A stretch of DNA of 64,000 nucleotides from Prevotella sp. E13-27 (GCF_023217965.1 NZ_JALPSC010000002.1:1667356-1731355); one strand, 5' to 3'. Shown: positions 10,540 through 20,415, counted from the stretch's first letter. Numbers and translations: made by a program. Notes: generated by a model from the letters alone, not told the origin.

Positions 10540-12717
10540 TCAGTTAGCCATGTCAGAGATGAACTTGATGCGCACAAGGCGTATCTCGTCTTCCTCATAG
10601 TCACCACCAAGCTCTTTATATGCCTCTTTCAGGTCGCCAGTGTCTGACTCGCGGAAATACTCATAGATATCATCAATATCATCCGGATCCATTATATCCT
10701 CAAGGAAATAATCGATGTTCACCTTATTTCCGCTATAGAGGACAATACCCTCCAGCTCATCGAGGAGTTCTTCAAAGTCTATTCCAAGAGCGTTGGCAAT
10801 ATCGTCAAGAGCAATGCGACGGTCAATATTCTGCAGGATCTTAAGCTTACGCATGGAGTCCTTAGCCTTGGTACGCACACGCAGGTCTGCCTGACGCTCT
10901 ATATCGTTCTCTTCGCAGTAACGCTTAATAAAATCTACGAAATCCTTAGCATAAGGCTGACGTGTCTTACCATCGCCCACACCCTGAATATTCTTCAGTT
11001 CTTCAAGTGTTACAGGATATTCAGTAGCCATTTGTTCTATGCTCACATCCTGGAAGATGACATAGCCTGGTCGCTGCAGCTTATGTGCCCATTTCTTACG
11101 CAGGTCATGGAGCATAGCCGACAGTGTTGGGTCGAGAGCACTTGTGCCACCCTCAGCAGGTTCTTCGTCCACGTTGAATTCATGGTCAAGCACCACCAGG
11201 AACGACTTTGGTGACTTTATGAACTTCTTGCCAGCCGATGTTACCTTCAGAACGCCATAGTTCTCAACTTCCTTCTTCAGATAGCCAGTGATAAGCGCCT
11301 GACGAATGACAGGATTCCAAATCTTCGGATCTTCCTTCTCGCCTGAGCCAAACTCATCGAGCTCATGATGCTTATGAGCAACGACCTCATCGGTCTCTCT
11401 TCCTTTTATGAAGTCTATGACATAGTCTGTGCGGAAATTCTCTTTCATGGCGAGAATGGCCTTCAGAGCGATAACAAGCTGCTTGCTGCACTCAATCTTA
11501 CTACCTGGGTGCAGACAGTTGTCACAGTTATGGCAGTTGTCCTGAGTATATTCTTCGCCGAAATAGTGTAGCAGCATCTTCCTACGGCACACAGAAGTCT
11601 CAGCGTATGCAGCTGTTTCCTGCAACAGCTGGCGTCCTATATCCTGTTCTGCCACAGGCTTTCCCTCCATGAACTTGTCAAGCTTTTGTAAGTCCTTATG
11701 GCTGTAGAATGCCAGACAGATGCCTTCACCTCCGTCACGTCCTGCGCGTCCTGTCTCCTGATAGTAGCCTTCAAGCGACTTTGGTATGTCGTAGTGGATA
11801 ACAAAACGCACATCGGGCTTGTCGATACCCATGCCGAAAGCTATGGTAGCAACAATGACATCAATATCCTCCATCAGGAAGTCGTCCTGTGTCTGTGTGC
11901 GCGTAGCACTGTCAAGGCCTGCATGATAAGCTGCCGCCTTGATATCATTGGCCCGCAAAACCTCAGCAAGGTCTTCCACCTTCTTACGCGACAGACAGTA
12001 GATGATGCCGCTTTTGCCAGTGTGTTGCTTTATAAAGCGTACAATATCCTTGTCTATATCCTTTGTCTTAGGACGCACCTCATAGTAGAGGTTAGGACGG
12101 TTGAAGGAGCTCTTAAACTCGTCGGCATCGGCTATTCCGAGGCTTTTCTTTATATCTGTTCGCACTTTGTCGGTAGCAGTAGCCGTAAGGGCAATTACAG
12201 GTGCATTGCCAATCTCGTTGATTATAGGACGTATGCGGCGATACTCTGGTCGGAAGTCGTGTCCCCATTCCGAGATACAGTGAGCCTCGTCAACGGCATA
12301 GAACGATATCTTACATGTCTTCAAGAACTCCACGTTCTCTTCCTTCGTCAGCGATTCAGGAGCCACATACAGCAATTTAGTATTGCCTTTGCGAATATCG
12401 GTCTTCACCTGATCTATGGCCGCTTTGTTCAGCGACGAGTTAAGGAAGTGTGCCGTACCCTCATGCTCACTTAGATGGGTGATGAAGTCCACCTGGTTCT
12501 TCATCAGCGCTATCAGTGGCGATATGACTATTGCCACACCTTCCATGAGCAGCGACGGAAGCTGGTAGCATAATGACTTGCCACCGCCTGTAGGCATAAG
12601 CACAAAGGTGTCATGCCCATTCAGCACATTACGTATAATGGCTTCCTGATCGCCTTTGAAAGTATCAAAGCCGAAGTAGTGTTTCAACGCTTCTGTAAGA
12701 TTCGTTCCTTCTTTCAT
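10540..12717 (-). CDS. recQ: ATP-dependent DNA helicase RecQ
   Basis: 725 aa, longer than the about 610 aa of E. coli RecQ because of a C-terminal extension. Superfamily 2 helicase motifs: FKGDQEAIIRNVL (Q motif/0), MPTGGGKSLCYQLPSL (motif I, near 40), DEAHCISEWGHDFRPEY (II, near 143), ALTATAT (III) and TGRAGRDGGEG (VI). A four-cysteine zinc site follows (CRRKMLLHYFGE...CHNCDNC), then an RQC region and an HRDC domain (about 530-610, EQMATEYPVTLEELKNIQGV). The acidic tail (DPDDIDDIYEYFRES) is typical of Bacteroidales RecQ. Acts in recombination and replication-fork repair. 45 bp downstream of clpX, probably the last gene of clpP-clpX-recQ. Confidence 0.96.
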   Translation of the reverse strand: MKEGTNLTEALKHYFGFDTFKGDQEAIIRNVLNGHDTFVLMPTGGGKSLCYQLPSLLMEGVAIVISPLIALMKNQVDFITHLSEHEGTAHFLNSSLNKAAIDQVKTDIRKGNTKLLYVAPESLTKEENVEFLKTCKISFYAVDEAHCISEWGHDFRPEYRRIRPIINEIGNAPVIALTATATDKVRTDIKKSLGIADADEFKSSFNRPNLYYEVRPKTKDIDKDIVRFIKQHTGKSGIIYCLSRKKVEDLAEVLRANDIKAAAYHAGLDSATRTQTQDDFLMEDIDVIVATIAFGMGIDKPDVRFVIHYDIPKSLEGYYQETGRAGRDGGEGICLAFYSHKDLQKLDKFMEGKPVAEQDIGRQLLQETAAYAETSVCRRKMLLHYFGEEYTQDNCHNCDNCLHPGSKIECSKQLVIALKAILAMKENFRTDYVIDFIKGRETDEVVAHKHHELDEFGSGEKEDPKIWNPVIRQALITGYLKKEVENYGVLKVTSAGKKFIKSPKSFLVVLDHEFNVDEEPAEGGTSALDPTLSAMLHDLRKKWAHKLQRPGYVIFQDVSIEQMATEYPVTLEELKNIQGVGDGKTRQPYAKDFVDFIKRYCEENDIERQADLRVRTKAKDSMRKLKILQNIDRRIALDDIANALGIDFEELLDELEGIVLYSGNKVNIDYFLEDIMDPDDIDDIYEYFRESDTGDLKEAYKELGGDYEEDEIRLVRIKFISDMAN

Positions 12718-12762
12718 GTCCTATTTTCTATCTTACCGTTTCGTTTGGATTGTTTAATTAAA

Positions 12763-14004
12763 CTAAGAAGCAAGTTCAAGTGCACTCATGTGTGACTTGT
12801 CGAGCTGCTGCTGAGCATATTCGCTTGTAACGACAAATGTCTTCTTGCGCTGCGACGGAACTTCAAACATTGCATCCATCATTATGCTCTCCACGATGGA
12901 GCGCAGTCCGCGAGCGCCGAGTTTGAATTCCACTGCCTTGTCGACAATAAGATCAAGGGCGCTCTGTTCGAACGTCAGTTCTATGCCATCCATCTTAAAC
13001 AGCTTCTCATACTGCTTCACGATAGAGTTCTTTGGCTCAAGCAATATGCGACGCAGTGCCTCACGGTCCAGCGGATTAAGATATGTGAGCACTGGCAGAC
13101 GGCCTATTATCTCAGGAATGAGTCCGAAAGACTTCAAATCCTGTGGCTGCACATACTTCATGAGGTCGTTCTTGTCAATCTTGCGCACATTCTGTACAGA
13201 GTTATATCCCACTGTATGAGTGTTCATGCGCTGTGCAATCTTTCTTTCAATTCCGTCAAAGGCTCCACCACAGATGAAGAGGATGTTACGTGTATCTACA
13301 TGAGTGTATTCCTGATCGGGATGCTTACGTCCGCCACGTGGGGGCACATTGACAATTGTTCCCTCAAGCAGCTTGAGCAGTCCCTGCTGCACACCCTCGC
13401 CACTTACGTCGCGTGTAATGCTGGGGTTATCGCTTTTGCGTGCTATCTTGTCTATCTCATCTATGAAGACTATGCCACGCTGGGCAGCCTGTACGTCATA
13501 GTCAGCCACCTGTAGCAGACGGCTCAATATGCTCTCCACGTCCTCACCTACATAGCCTGCCTCAGTGAACACTGTGGCATCGACAATGGTGAATGGTACA
13601 TCAAGCAGTTTGGCAATGGTGCGAGCGAGGAGTGTCTTTCCTGTTCCAGTAGAACCCACCATGATGATGTTTGACTTCTCAATCTCCACGCCGTCCTTGT
13701 CTTCGGGCTGTTGTAGGCGCTTATAATGATTATAAACAGCAACTGAAAGGAATCGCTTCGCCTCGTCCTGTCCAATGATATACTGATCGAGATACTCCTT
13801 AATCTCGCGTGGCTTGGGAACTTTAGCTTGCTTGCCAAATTTCGCGCCGCCGTTTCTTTCCTGTTGCTCCTGCGTCAGGCCTGACTCTTTAACAATATTA
13901 TATGCCTGCTGGGCACATTCTTCACAGATATACCCATTGATGCCAGTAATGAGCAGTTTGACCTCGCGCTCACTTCTTCCACAGAAGTTACATGTTTTCT
14001 TCAT
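12763..14004 (-). CDS. clpX: ATP-dependent Clp protease ATP-binding subunit ClpX
   Basis: 413 aa. AAA+ unfoldase that feeds substrates to ClpP. The N-terminal C4 zinc-binding dimerisation domain is visible (CNFCGRS ... CEEC), then [20 protein letters not shown], Walker [11 protein letters not shown] near residue 118, Walker [11 protein letters not shown], and sensor/arginine-finger region ([20 protein letters not shown]). The IGF-type loop for ClpP docking is expected near [10 protein letters not shown] but is not obvious by eye. Lies 14 bp after clpP. Confidence 0.97.
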   Translation of the reverse strand: MKKTCNFCGRSEREVKLLITGINGYICEECAQQAYNIVKESGLTQEQQERNGGAKFGKQAKVPKPREIKEYLDQYIIGQDEAKRFLSVAVYNHYKRLQQPEDKDGVEIEKSNIIMVGSTGTGKTLLARTIAKLLDVPFTIVDATVFTEAGYVGEDVESILSRLLQVADYDVQAAQRGIVFIDEIDKIARKSDNPSITRDVSGEGVQQGLLKLLEGTIVNVPPRGGRKHPDQEYTHVDTRNILFICGGAFDGIERKIAQRMNTHTVGYNSVQNVRKIDKNDLMKYVQPQDLKSFGLIPEIIGRLPVLTYLNPLDREALRRILLEPKNSIVKQYEKLFKMDGIELTFEQSALDLIVDKAVEFKLGARGLRSIVESIMMDAMFEVPSQRKKTFVVTSEYAQQQLDKSHMSALELAS

Positions 14005-14018
14005 TCTTAACTCAAAAT

Positions 14019-14681
14019 TTATTTCTTAGTCAGCACCTGATCAATCATTCCGTATGCCTTTGCCTCTTCAGCCGTCATCCAATAGTTACGGTCTGAGTCA
14101 TTCCAAACCTTTTCATAGTCGGTATGAGAATGGTCGGCAATGATGGTGTAAAGTTCCTTCTTCAGCTTCTGTATCTCACGAGCCTCAATCTCGATGTCGC
14201 TTGCCTGTCCCTGTACACCGCCAAGTGGCTGATGAATCATCACGCGGCTATGAGTAAGAGCAGAGCGTTTGCCCTCAGCACCTGCTACGAGCAGAACAGC
14301 AGCCATCGATGCAGCCATGCCTGTGCAAATGGTTGCCACGTCGCTTGACACGAACTGCATGGTGTCATAGATGCCCAGGCCTGCATAGACGCTTCCGCCA
14401 GGAGAGTTAATATATATTGAGATATCCTTACCTGGATCAACAGAGTCGAGATAGAGCAACTGTGCCTGCAACGTGTTTGCAGTATAGTCGTTCACCTCTG
14501 TACCAAGGAAGATAATACGGTCCATCATCAAACGTGAGAACACGTCCATCTGAGTAACGTTTAGTTGGCGTTCTTCAAGAATATATGGGTTCATATACTG
14601 CGACTGAACCTTCATCACATCGTCAAGCACGAGGCCATCCATGCCCAGGTGCTTTGTTGCATATTTTCTAAAATCATTCAT
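14019..14681 (-). CDS. clpP: ATP-dependent Clp protease proteolytic subunit ClpP
   Basis: 220 aa serine peptidase that assembles as a tetradecamer with ClpX. The nucleophile lies in [12 protein letters not shown] (Ser near 122), the histidine in [11 protein letters not shown] (near 147), and the acidic residue downstream in the [15 protein letters not shown] region. An N-terminal extension of about 30 residues precedes the usual IIFLGTEV start. First gene of the clpP-clpX-recQ run; a -7 box is at 14766-14773. Confidence 0.97.
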   Translation of the reverse strand: MNDFRKYATKHLGMDGLVLDDVMKVQSQYMNPYILEERQLNVTQMDVFSRLMMDRIIFLGTEVNDYTANTLQAQLLYLDSVDPGKDISIYINSPGGSVYAGLGIYDTMQFVSSDVATICTGMAASMAAVLLVAGAEGKRSALTHSRVMIHQPLGGVQGQASDIEIEAREIQKLKKELYTIIADHSHTDYEKVWNDSDRNYWMTAEEAKAYGMIDQVLTKK

Positions 14682-14765
14682 AATCAGCTAGTTATATCAA
14701 GTTATTACTCTTTTTTCTATTACCTTAAAAGACAACCTATTTATGTTTTTCTTATTTCTTAAATA

Positions 14766-14773
14766 CAAAGTTA
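14766..14773 (-). promoter_or_regulatory. -7 box (TAACTTTG) for clpP-clpX-recQ
   Basis: TAnnTTTG match on the minus strand, about 85 bp upstream of the clpP start and downstream of the tig terminator. Confidence 0.6.
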
Positions 14774-14845
14774 TAAAAATAATTCGAACAATCTAATCTT
14801 TTTAAGTTTTTTTTATAAGAAAATGAAGATAATCTGCTTAGCATA

Positions 14846-14881
14846 CAAAAAATCCCCGAATCGCGAAAACGATTCAGGGAC
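14846..14881 (-). terminator. Rho-independent terminator after tig
   Basis: On the minus strand an 11-bp near-perfect stem (TCCCTGAATCG / CGATTCGGGGA, one mismatch) with a short loop is followed directly by a run of six T. It lies 31 bp after the tig stop. Confidence 0.85.
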
Positions 14882-14911
14882 TTATCATAGTTTCTAAAGA
14901 ACTGTTCAGAC

Positions 14912-16270
14912 TTATGCCTCCTGCATGAGCTTGTTGAACTCGTCGAGAGTAACCTCCTTGGTGTTCAGCTTCACAACGCTCTTAAGAGCCTCGGTCAGCT
15001 TAGCATCAACGGCACGGTCAACGAACTGATCAACATTCTCGCGCTTCTTCAGCTGCTCAGCAGCATAGTTCTCAAGTACATCCTCAGGAACATTTGTCAT
15101 ACCGTACTGTGCAAACTGCTGACGGATGGCAGCCTTGGCAACCTGCTTCAGGTCATCCTCTTCTACCTTCACGTTGTTTGCTACTACGAGCTGCTCCTTG
15201 ATGAGGTGCCACTTCAGTTCGTCGATAGAGCCACGGAAGTTCTTCTCTACGAAGTCAGCACCCTTGTCCTTGTTGTTCTGCAGCATAACGCGCTTCAGCA
15301 GAGCCTCTGGGAAGGTGAGCTCACCAACCTTCTTCTCCATATACTTACGCACGTCGAGCATGAACTTGTAGTCACCGTTTGCCTGAAGCTGTGGCTTAAT
15401 GGTGTCGCTGATGCGCTGGCGGAAGTCAGCCTCATCCTTAACACCCTCGCCAAACACGCGCTCGAAGAGCTTTGCGTCAACAGCTGCTGGCTGGAAGTGA
15501 CGGATCTCTGTCAGCTGGAAGCTGAAGTCGCTGGTGAGATCTTTCACCTGCTCCTTGTCAACCTTCAGCATTGCAGCTACCTCAGCATCGTTCTCAGGAT
15601 AAGCCTTCTTAGGATTGAAGGTGATGATGTCGCCAAGCTTTGCGCCTTCGAACTTCTTCTTCTCATCCTCGCCCTTGATATAAGCTGGCATAATCATGCC
15701 GCCCTCGACCTCGATGCCACCCTCAAGGGTATTACCTTTCTCGTCGAGCTGACGGAGGTCACCCTTCAGTGTGTCGTTGCCACTCCACTCCTGAGCCTCA
15801 ACGAACTCACCTGCCTGTGAAGCGTACATCTTCACCTGGTCGTCAACGAGCTTGTCGTCAACCTTAATGCTGTAATAGTCGATAGAGTCCTTATTGCTAA
15901 GCTCTGCCTTGAACTCTGGAGCAACGGCAATGTCGAATACGAAGGTCAGAGGACCATCCTGTTCGAAGTCCTGAGGCTGCTGCTTCTCCTCGTTGGGGAG
16001 GGGCTCGCCCAGCATCTGGATCTTATTCTCATGCACATACTCGTAGAGCTTCTCACCAAGCAGGCGGTTAACCTCGTCAACCTTTATGGCAGTGCCATAC
16101 TGGCGCTTAACGAGGCCCATGGGCACCATGCCGGGACGGAAGCCAGGCACCTGAGCCTTCTTGCGATAGTCCTTCAGTGTCTTGTTTACCTTCTCTTCAT
16201 AGTCGGCCTTCTCAATGGTGATAGTCATCAGGCCATTGATTTTATCGGCGCATTCAAAAGAAATATTCAT
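14912..16270 (-). CDS. tig: Trigger factor, ribosome-bound chaperone
   Basis: 452 aa. The N-terminal ribosome-binding domain has the recognisable signature KKAQVPGFRPGMVPMGLVKR (about 37-56). A diverged FKBP-type central segment follows (GDIITFNPKKAYPENDAEVA) and a long helical C-terminal domain (about 250-452: FGEGVKDEADFRQRISDTIK, EQLKKRENVDQFVDRAVDAK). It binds near the exit tunnel and shields nascent chains. It starts 44 bp after rpsA with no clear terminator between, so both may share a transcript; the terminator at 14846-14881 ends it. Confidence 0.95.
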   Translation of the reverse strand: MNISFECADKINGLMTITIEKADYEEKVNKTLKDYRKKAQVPGFRPGMVPMGLVKRQYGTAIKVDEVNRLLGEKLYEYVHENKIQMLGEPLPNEEKQQPQDFEQDGPLTFVFDIAVAPEFKAELSNKDSIDYYSIKVDDKLVDDQVKMYASQAGEFVEAQEWSGNDTLKGDLRQLDEKGNTLEGGIEVEGGMIMPAYIKGEDEKKKFEGAKLGDIITFNPKKAYPENDAEVAAMLKVDKEQVKDLTSDFSFQLTEIRHFQPAAVDAKLFERVFGEGVKDEADFRQRISDTIKPQLQANGDYKFMLDVRKYMEKKVGELTFPEALLKRVMLQNNKDKGADFVEKNFRGSIDELKWHLIKEQLVVANNVKVEEDDLKQVAKAAIRQQFAQYGMTNVPEDVLENYAAEQLKKRENVDQFVDRAVDAKLTEALKSVVKLNTKEVTLDEFNKLMQEA

Positions 16271-16314
16271 TGTCTTCTTAATACCTTGTTTAGTGATGAA
16301 ATGAAGAGGGGTGT

Positions 16315-18099
16315 TTACTCACCCTTCTCCATCTGAGCCTTCAGCTGAGCAAGAACGTCGATATCACCGAGTGTGGTGCTTGCTGCAACGTTCTCAATCT
16401 TAGCAGCCTCTTCCTTCTTGGCACGTGGTGCAGCAGTCTTCTTGGCAGCACGCTTCTCCTCACGCTGAGCATCCTCGAAGGTGCGGCTGTGAGAAAGGAT
16501 GATGCGCTTAGAATCCTTGTTGAACTCGATAACCTTGAATGGGAGCTCCTCACCAGCCTGAGCCTGTGAGCCGTCTTCCTTAACGAGGTGCTTAGGAGTA
16601 GCGAAACCCTCTACATTCTCGTCGAGCTGAACAACAGCGCCCTTCTCGAGCATCTCTGTGATCTTACCTGTGTGAACAGAGCCAACGGTGTATGTATCCT
16701 CGAATACATCCCAAGGATTCTCCTCGAGCTGCTTGTGGCCAAGACTAAGACGACGGTTCTCCTTGTCGATATCGAGAACGATAACGTCGATAGGCTCGCC
16801 AACCTTTGTAAACTCTGAAGGATGCTTAACCTTCTTAGTCCAGCTGAGGTCGCTGATATGGATCAGACCGTCAACACCCTCCTCGAGCTCTACAAATACA
16901 CCGAAGTTGGTGAAGTTGCGAACCTTTGCAGTGTGCTTTGAGCCAACAGGATACTTAACCTCGATAGCCTCCCATGGATCTTCCTTCAGCTGCTTGATGC
17001 CGAGAGACATCTTGCGCTCGTCGCGGTCGAGAGTCAGGATAACTGCCTCTACCTCGTCGCCAACCTTCAGAAACTCCTGAGCTGAACGGAGGTGCTGGCT
17101 CCATGACATCTCTGAAACGTGGATCAGACCCTCAACACCAGGCTGAACCTCTACGAATGCGCCGTAGTCGGCAATAACAACAACCTTACCCTTGACGTGG
17201 TCACCAACCTTCAGGTCTGGGTCGAGTGCATCCCATGGGTGAGGAGTGAGCTGCTTCAGGCCGAGAGCAATGCGCTTCTTCTCCTCATCGAAGTCGAGGA
17301 TAACAACATTGATCTTCTGGTCGAGCTCAACAACCTTCTTAGGATCGTCAACGCGGCCCCAGCTGAGGTCTGTGATGTGGATGAGTCCGTCAACACCGCC
17401 CAGGTCAACGAATACGCCGTAGCTGGTGATGTTCTTAACAGTACCCTCAAGGATCTGACCCTTCTCCAGCTTAGAGATAATCTCCTGCTTCTGAGCCTCG
17501 AGCTCCTGCTCGATGAGAGCCTTGTGAGAAACAACCACGTTGCGGAACTCCTGGTTGATCTTAACAACTTTGAACTCCATAGTCTTGCCAACGAACTGGT
17601 CGTAGTCGCGTATGGGATGAACGTCGATCTGTGAGCCGGGCAGGAAAGCCTCGATGCCAAACACATCAACAATCATACCACCCTTAGTGCGGCACTTGAT
17701 GTAGCCCTGGATGATTGCCTGGCTCTCGAGAGCCTCGTTGACACGATCCCAAGACTTAGACATGCGAGCCTTCTTGTGAGAAAGGATCAGCTGACCCTTC
17801 TTGTCCTCAGCACTCTCAACGTAAACCTCTACTACGTCACCAACCTTCAGGTCGGGGTTGTAGCGGAACTCGCTGCTAGGAATGATACCATCGCTCTTGT
17901 AGCCGATGTTTACCACTACTTCCTTCTTGTCAACAGAGATAACCTTACCGTCAACTACCTGATGGTCTGCCACCTTGTTGAGAGTCTCGTCGTAGGCCTT
18001 GTCAAGTTCTTCCTTGCTTACGTTGGCTACGGTGCCGTTTTCAAACTCGTCCCAGTTGAAATCCTGCAACGGCTGAACGTTCTTTGTTAATTCTGACAT
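16315..18099 (-). CDS. rpsA: 30S ribosomal protein S1
   Basis: 594 aa from the start at 18099 (MSELTKNVQPLQDFNWDEFE); an upstream in-frame ATG at 18123 adds eight residues (MGRNILIN) unlike other S1 proteins, so I rejected it. Six S1 (OB-fold) repeats can be counted, for example GKVISVDKKEVVVNIGYKSD, GTVKNITSYGVFVDLGGVDG, GKVVVIADYGAFVEVQPGVE and AKVRNFTNFGVFVELEEGVD. The basic C-terminal tail contains KKTAAPRAKKEEA. It recruits mRNA to the 30S subunit, which matters in a phylum with weak Shine-Dalgarno use. A 150-nt leader with several possible stems precedes it. Confidence 0.97.
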   Translation of the reverse strand: MSELTKNVQPLQDFNWDEFENGTVANVSKEELDKAYDETLNKVADHQVVDGKVISVDKKEVVVNIGYKSDGIIPSSEFRYNPDLKVGDVVEVYVESAEDKKGQLILSHKKARMSKSWDRVNEALESQAIIQGYIKCRTKGGMIVDVFGIEAFLPGSQIDVHPIRDYDQFVGKTMEFKVVKINQEFRNVVVSHKALIEQELEAQKQEIISKLEKGQILEGTVKNITSYGVFVDLGGVDGLIHITDLSWGRVDDPKKVVELDQKINVVILDFDEEKKRIALGLKQLTPHPWDALDPDLKVGDHVKGKVVVIADYGAFVEVQPGVEGLIHVSEMSWSQHLRSAQEFLKVGDEVEAVILTLDRDERKMSLGIKQLKEDPWEAIEVKYPVGSKHTAKVRNFTNFGVFVELEEGVDGLIHISDLSWTKKVKHPSEFTKVGEPIDVIVLDIDKENRRLSLGHKQLEENPWDVFEDTYTVGSVHTGKITEMLEKGAVVQLDENVEGFATPKHLVKEDGSQAQAGEELPFKVIEFNKDSKRIILSHSRTFEDAQREEKRAAKKTAAPRAKKEEAAKIENVAASTTLGDIDVLAQLKAQMEKGE

Positions 18100-18250
18100 G
18101 TTAATTAAAATGTTTCGCCCCACCTTATTTATATATAGTGAAGCATTAAGACCTGAACAGACGTTTACCAGATCTGTTTTTTATTGGTTAAACAATAAGA
18201 GAGTCTGCGCCTGTCCAGGCTCCCCCCGCCCATACTTGGGCAAATTGAGG
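18100..18250 (-). promoter_or_regulatory. rpsA 5' leader, possible structured region
   Basis: Between the -7 box (18253-18260) and the rpsA start lie about 145 nt that can form several short hairpins: GCCCAAGTATGGGC, CCTGGACAGG and an ACAGA/TCTGT pair. No ORF is present. A long leader on a ribosomal protein gene suggests autogenous or translational control, but I cannot match it to a named RNA family. Confidence 0.35.
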
Positions 18251-18252
18251 TG

Positions 18253-18260
18253 CAAAGGTA
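18253..18260 (-). promoter_or_regulatory. -7 box (TACCTTTG) for rpsA
   Basis: TAnnTTTG match on the minus strand; a TTG lies 18 bp upstream of it at the expected -33 position. Confidence 0.65.
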
Positions 18261-18394
18261 CAACTATTAATTAACAATCAACGCTCAGAATTGTAATTAA
18301 TTAATACTTTTACGTTTATTTAACTATACAAGTCTTACACAAAAGGAGAATACCAAGAGTCATTTGCGAATAATCTTTGGCCTAAACACCGTCA

Positions 18395-18477
18395 GCGTTT
18401 AATAAGAACTCTACTAGCGTTTAGTAAGAACTCTACTAGCGTTTAGTAAGAACTCTACTAGCATTTAGTAAGAACTT
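18395..18477. repeat. 22-bp periodic repeat array A (3.8 units)
   Basis: Three full units and one partial unit in perfect 22-bp register: GCGTTTAGTAAGAAC followed by a constant TCTACTA; units start at 18395, 18417, 18439 and 18461. It lies between the rlmH stop and the rpsA promoter. The same 15-bp core at the same 22-bp period recurs at 38731-38796. Confidence 0.9.
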
Positions 18478-18503
18478 AATATTAATCAGCAAACGATTGC
18501 GAC

Positions 18504-18974
18504 TCACTCATGATGATAGGGCTCACCCTTAATGATTGTACAAGCACGATATAGTTGCTCAAGGAAGATGGTGCGTACCATCTGATGAGAGAAGGTGAGT
18601 CGCGAAAGCGACAATTGCTCGTTGGCACGGGCATAGACAGCAGGCGAAAAACCATAGGGGCCACCGATAATAAAGACAAGACGACGCGCGATGGACTGCT
18701 TTTTCTCAAGCCACTGCGCCAGCTCAATGCTACGAGGCTCACGTCCATGTTCATCGAGCAGCACAACAGTATCAGAAGGCTGCAACAGTCTAAGTATCTG
18801 CTCACCCTCAGCAGTCTTCTGCTGTTCCTCTGTGAGACTCTTTGTATTTTTCAGCTCAGGAATAACGGTAATCGAGAACGGCATGTAATGAGTCACGCGT
18901 TCACTATAGTCGGCTACGAGTTTCTGAAACTCTTTACTGACCGTCTTGCCTACTAATATCAGTTCTGTTTTCAT
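18504..18974 (-). CDS. rlmH: 23S rRNA (pseudouridine1915-N3)-methyltransferase RlmH
   Basis: 156 aa, the normal size. SPOUT-class methyltransferase that acts on 70S ribosomes at position 1915. Visible: the N-terminal KTELILVGKTVSKEFQKLVA, the SAM-site segment VLLDEHGREPRSIELAQWLE, the conserved FIIGGPYGFSPAVYARANEQ and the C-terminal RTIFLEQLYRACTIIKGEPY-HH, which contributes to the active site. It ends 27 bp from repeat array A and starts 17 bp after the GH25 gene. Confidence 0.96.
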   Translation of the reverse strand: MKTELILVGKTVSKEFQKLVADYSERVTHYMPFSITVIPELKNTKSLTEEQQKTAEGEQILRLLQPSDTVVLLDEHGREPRSIELAQWLEKKQSIARRLVFIIGGPYGFSPAVYARANEQLSLSRLTFSHQMVRTIFLEQLYRACTIIKGEPYHHE

Positions 18975-18990
18975 CTCTCAAATTCTAGCA

Positions 18991-20325
18991 CTACTTTATC
19001 GTCTCTTTCTCCAGAAACTCCTGCCATTGTGGTTCATATCCATTGAACACGTTGACATCTACCTTAGGCACTATGCCGCTGACTGAAGCATCGGCAGAGA
19101 GCTGCCAGAGGGCAAGGTGAACGCCAGGCTTATACTCGCCATAGCGGGCTATCCACACAAGATAGTTATCCATCAGATAGGGGTCCTTTGACAGGTGATC
19201 ATTAATGAAACCCTGATTGACATAAAGGATTGGTCGCACGCGGAGTCTGTTCTGCACAATGGCAATCCACGCCCTCACTTCCTTCAGCAGAGCTTCCGTG
19301 CCACCCATCTTCTTCACCTGACTGTTCGTTGGTTCTATGTCAAGCACTGGCGGAAGGTCACCACGACGGAAAGTGGTGTTCTTCAGGAAGTAGTCGGCCT
19401 GTGCCCTACCCGACCTTATGGTAGAGAAGAAATGGTAGGCGCCAACAGGTATGCCATGCTTATGAGCAGCAGCATAATCCTGATGGAAATACTGGCTACG
19501 TATGGTTGTGCCTTGAGTAGATTTTATTATCACGAAGCGAACCGGATAGTTCACATCACCAGCCAAGGCGTCATTAATACGACGTCCAAGATGAACCACA
19601 CGCAGGTGAGGCCAGCTGATGCCATAGCGACGACGTCCTTTCTCATGCTGGTAGCGCGATATGTCTATACCATAGATACGATCGCTGGTATGCATTATGC
19701 GCTCCCCACGAAAACGATTCTTCTTCCATGTACCTGCCTGAAGATTCTTCGCAGAGACGCTAAAGCCAAAGCCCTCACGCATATCATTCTCCCAGTGTCC
19801 CTCATAGTAAACGCCATCCACGCCAAGATAGCATCCATGTCCTCTTGCCTGCAGGTTACTATCAAACTGTCCTGCGTGTAAGCCGTTCTTGTCAACACGA
19901 AAACCGGAGGCGAGAGAATCGCCCTCCCACGTACATATATATATACGTCCCACGCCGTCCTTTGTAACACAATAGCCCAGACGTCGGTTTATGCCACGAT
20001 TAAAGAGTCCGAAGGGGCTCAGCTTACCTTTTGGCACATATGAAGCGAGCATAGCGTTACGCTCAACAGCATATCGGCTCACGATGTCATATCCCTCATC
20101 GCTCATGTTATGACGTTTGAGATAGTAGTCAAGCTCTGCATCATAACGGCTCTTTCGCTCAGCATATTCTGCCGAGTCGAGTTTCTCCACCACAAAAGAA
20201 TCAACATCTATTGTGACAGAAGCGGAATCTTTTACTACAGTCTCCTCTTCTGAGCGTTGTTGGCTTTCACCACACCCAACCAACAATGCGGCTAAAAATA
20301 TGATAAAACAAAGATTCTTTCTCAT
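18991..20325 (-). CDS. GH25 lysozyme lipoprotein with MORN-like region
   Basis: 444 aa from the ATG at 20325 (MRKNLCFIIFLAALLVGC). A longer in-frame extension would read back through the tRNA-Arg gene and is rejected. Lipobox at LLVGC. The N-terminal half contains MORN-like repeats (DGVYYEGHWENDMREGFGFS). The C-terminal half is a glycosyl hydrolase family 25 domain: YGIDISRYQHE (first catalytic-site strand), FVIIKSTQGTT, GAYHFFSTIRSG, DLPPVLDIEP and PILYVNQGFINDH. Such enzymes cut the MurNAc-GlcNAc bond of peptidoglycan. A lipid-anchored, envelope-facing muramidase is the likely role. Confidence 0.9.
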   Translation of the reverse strand: MRKNLCFIIFLAALLVGCGESQQRSEEETVVKDSASVTIDVDSFVVEKLDSAEYAERKSRYDAELDYYLKRHNMSDEGYDIVSRYAVERNAMLASYVPKGKLSPFGLFNRGINRRLGYCVTKDGVGRIYICTWEGDSLASGFRVDKNGLHAGQFDSNLQARGHGCYLGVDGVYYEGHWENDMREGFGFSVSAKNLQAGTWKKNRFRGERIMHTSDRIYGIDISRYQHEKGRRRYGISWPHLRVVHLGRRINDALAGDVNYPVRFVIIKSTQGTTIRSQYFHQDYAAAHKHGIPVGAYHFFSTIRSGRAQADYFLKNTTFRRGDLPPVLDIEPTNSQVKKMGGTEALLKEVRAWIAIVQNRLRVRPILYVNQGFINDHLSKDPYLMDNYLVWIARYGEYKPGVHLALWQLSADASVSGIVPKVDVNVFNGYEPQWQEFLEKETIK

Positions 20326-20341
20326 AATTGATGCAAAAATA

Positions 20342-20349
20342 CAAATATA
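20342..20349 (-). promoter_or_regulatory. -7 box (TATATTTG) for the GH25 gene
   Basis: TAnnTTTG match on the minus strand about 17 bp upstream of the start at 20325; this supports the short start. Confidence 0.55.
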
Positions 20350-20415
20350 AAATGGTATTTGAACGATTTTTCGAAAAAAGTTGCGAAAAAATTTGGAGGG
20401 TTCAAAAAAAGTCCT

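Noticed and set aside
11698..12474. 258-codon plus-strand ORF opposite recQ
   Set aside because: Covers the helicase motifs of recQ in antisense; no independent support.
18395..18477. CRISPR array
   Set aside because: The spacers are only 7 bp and constant, the unit is 22 bp, and no cas genes are present.
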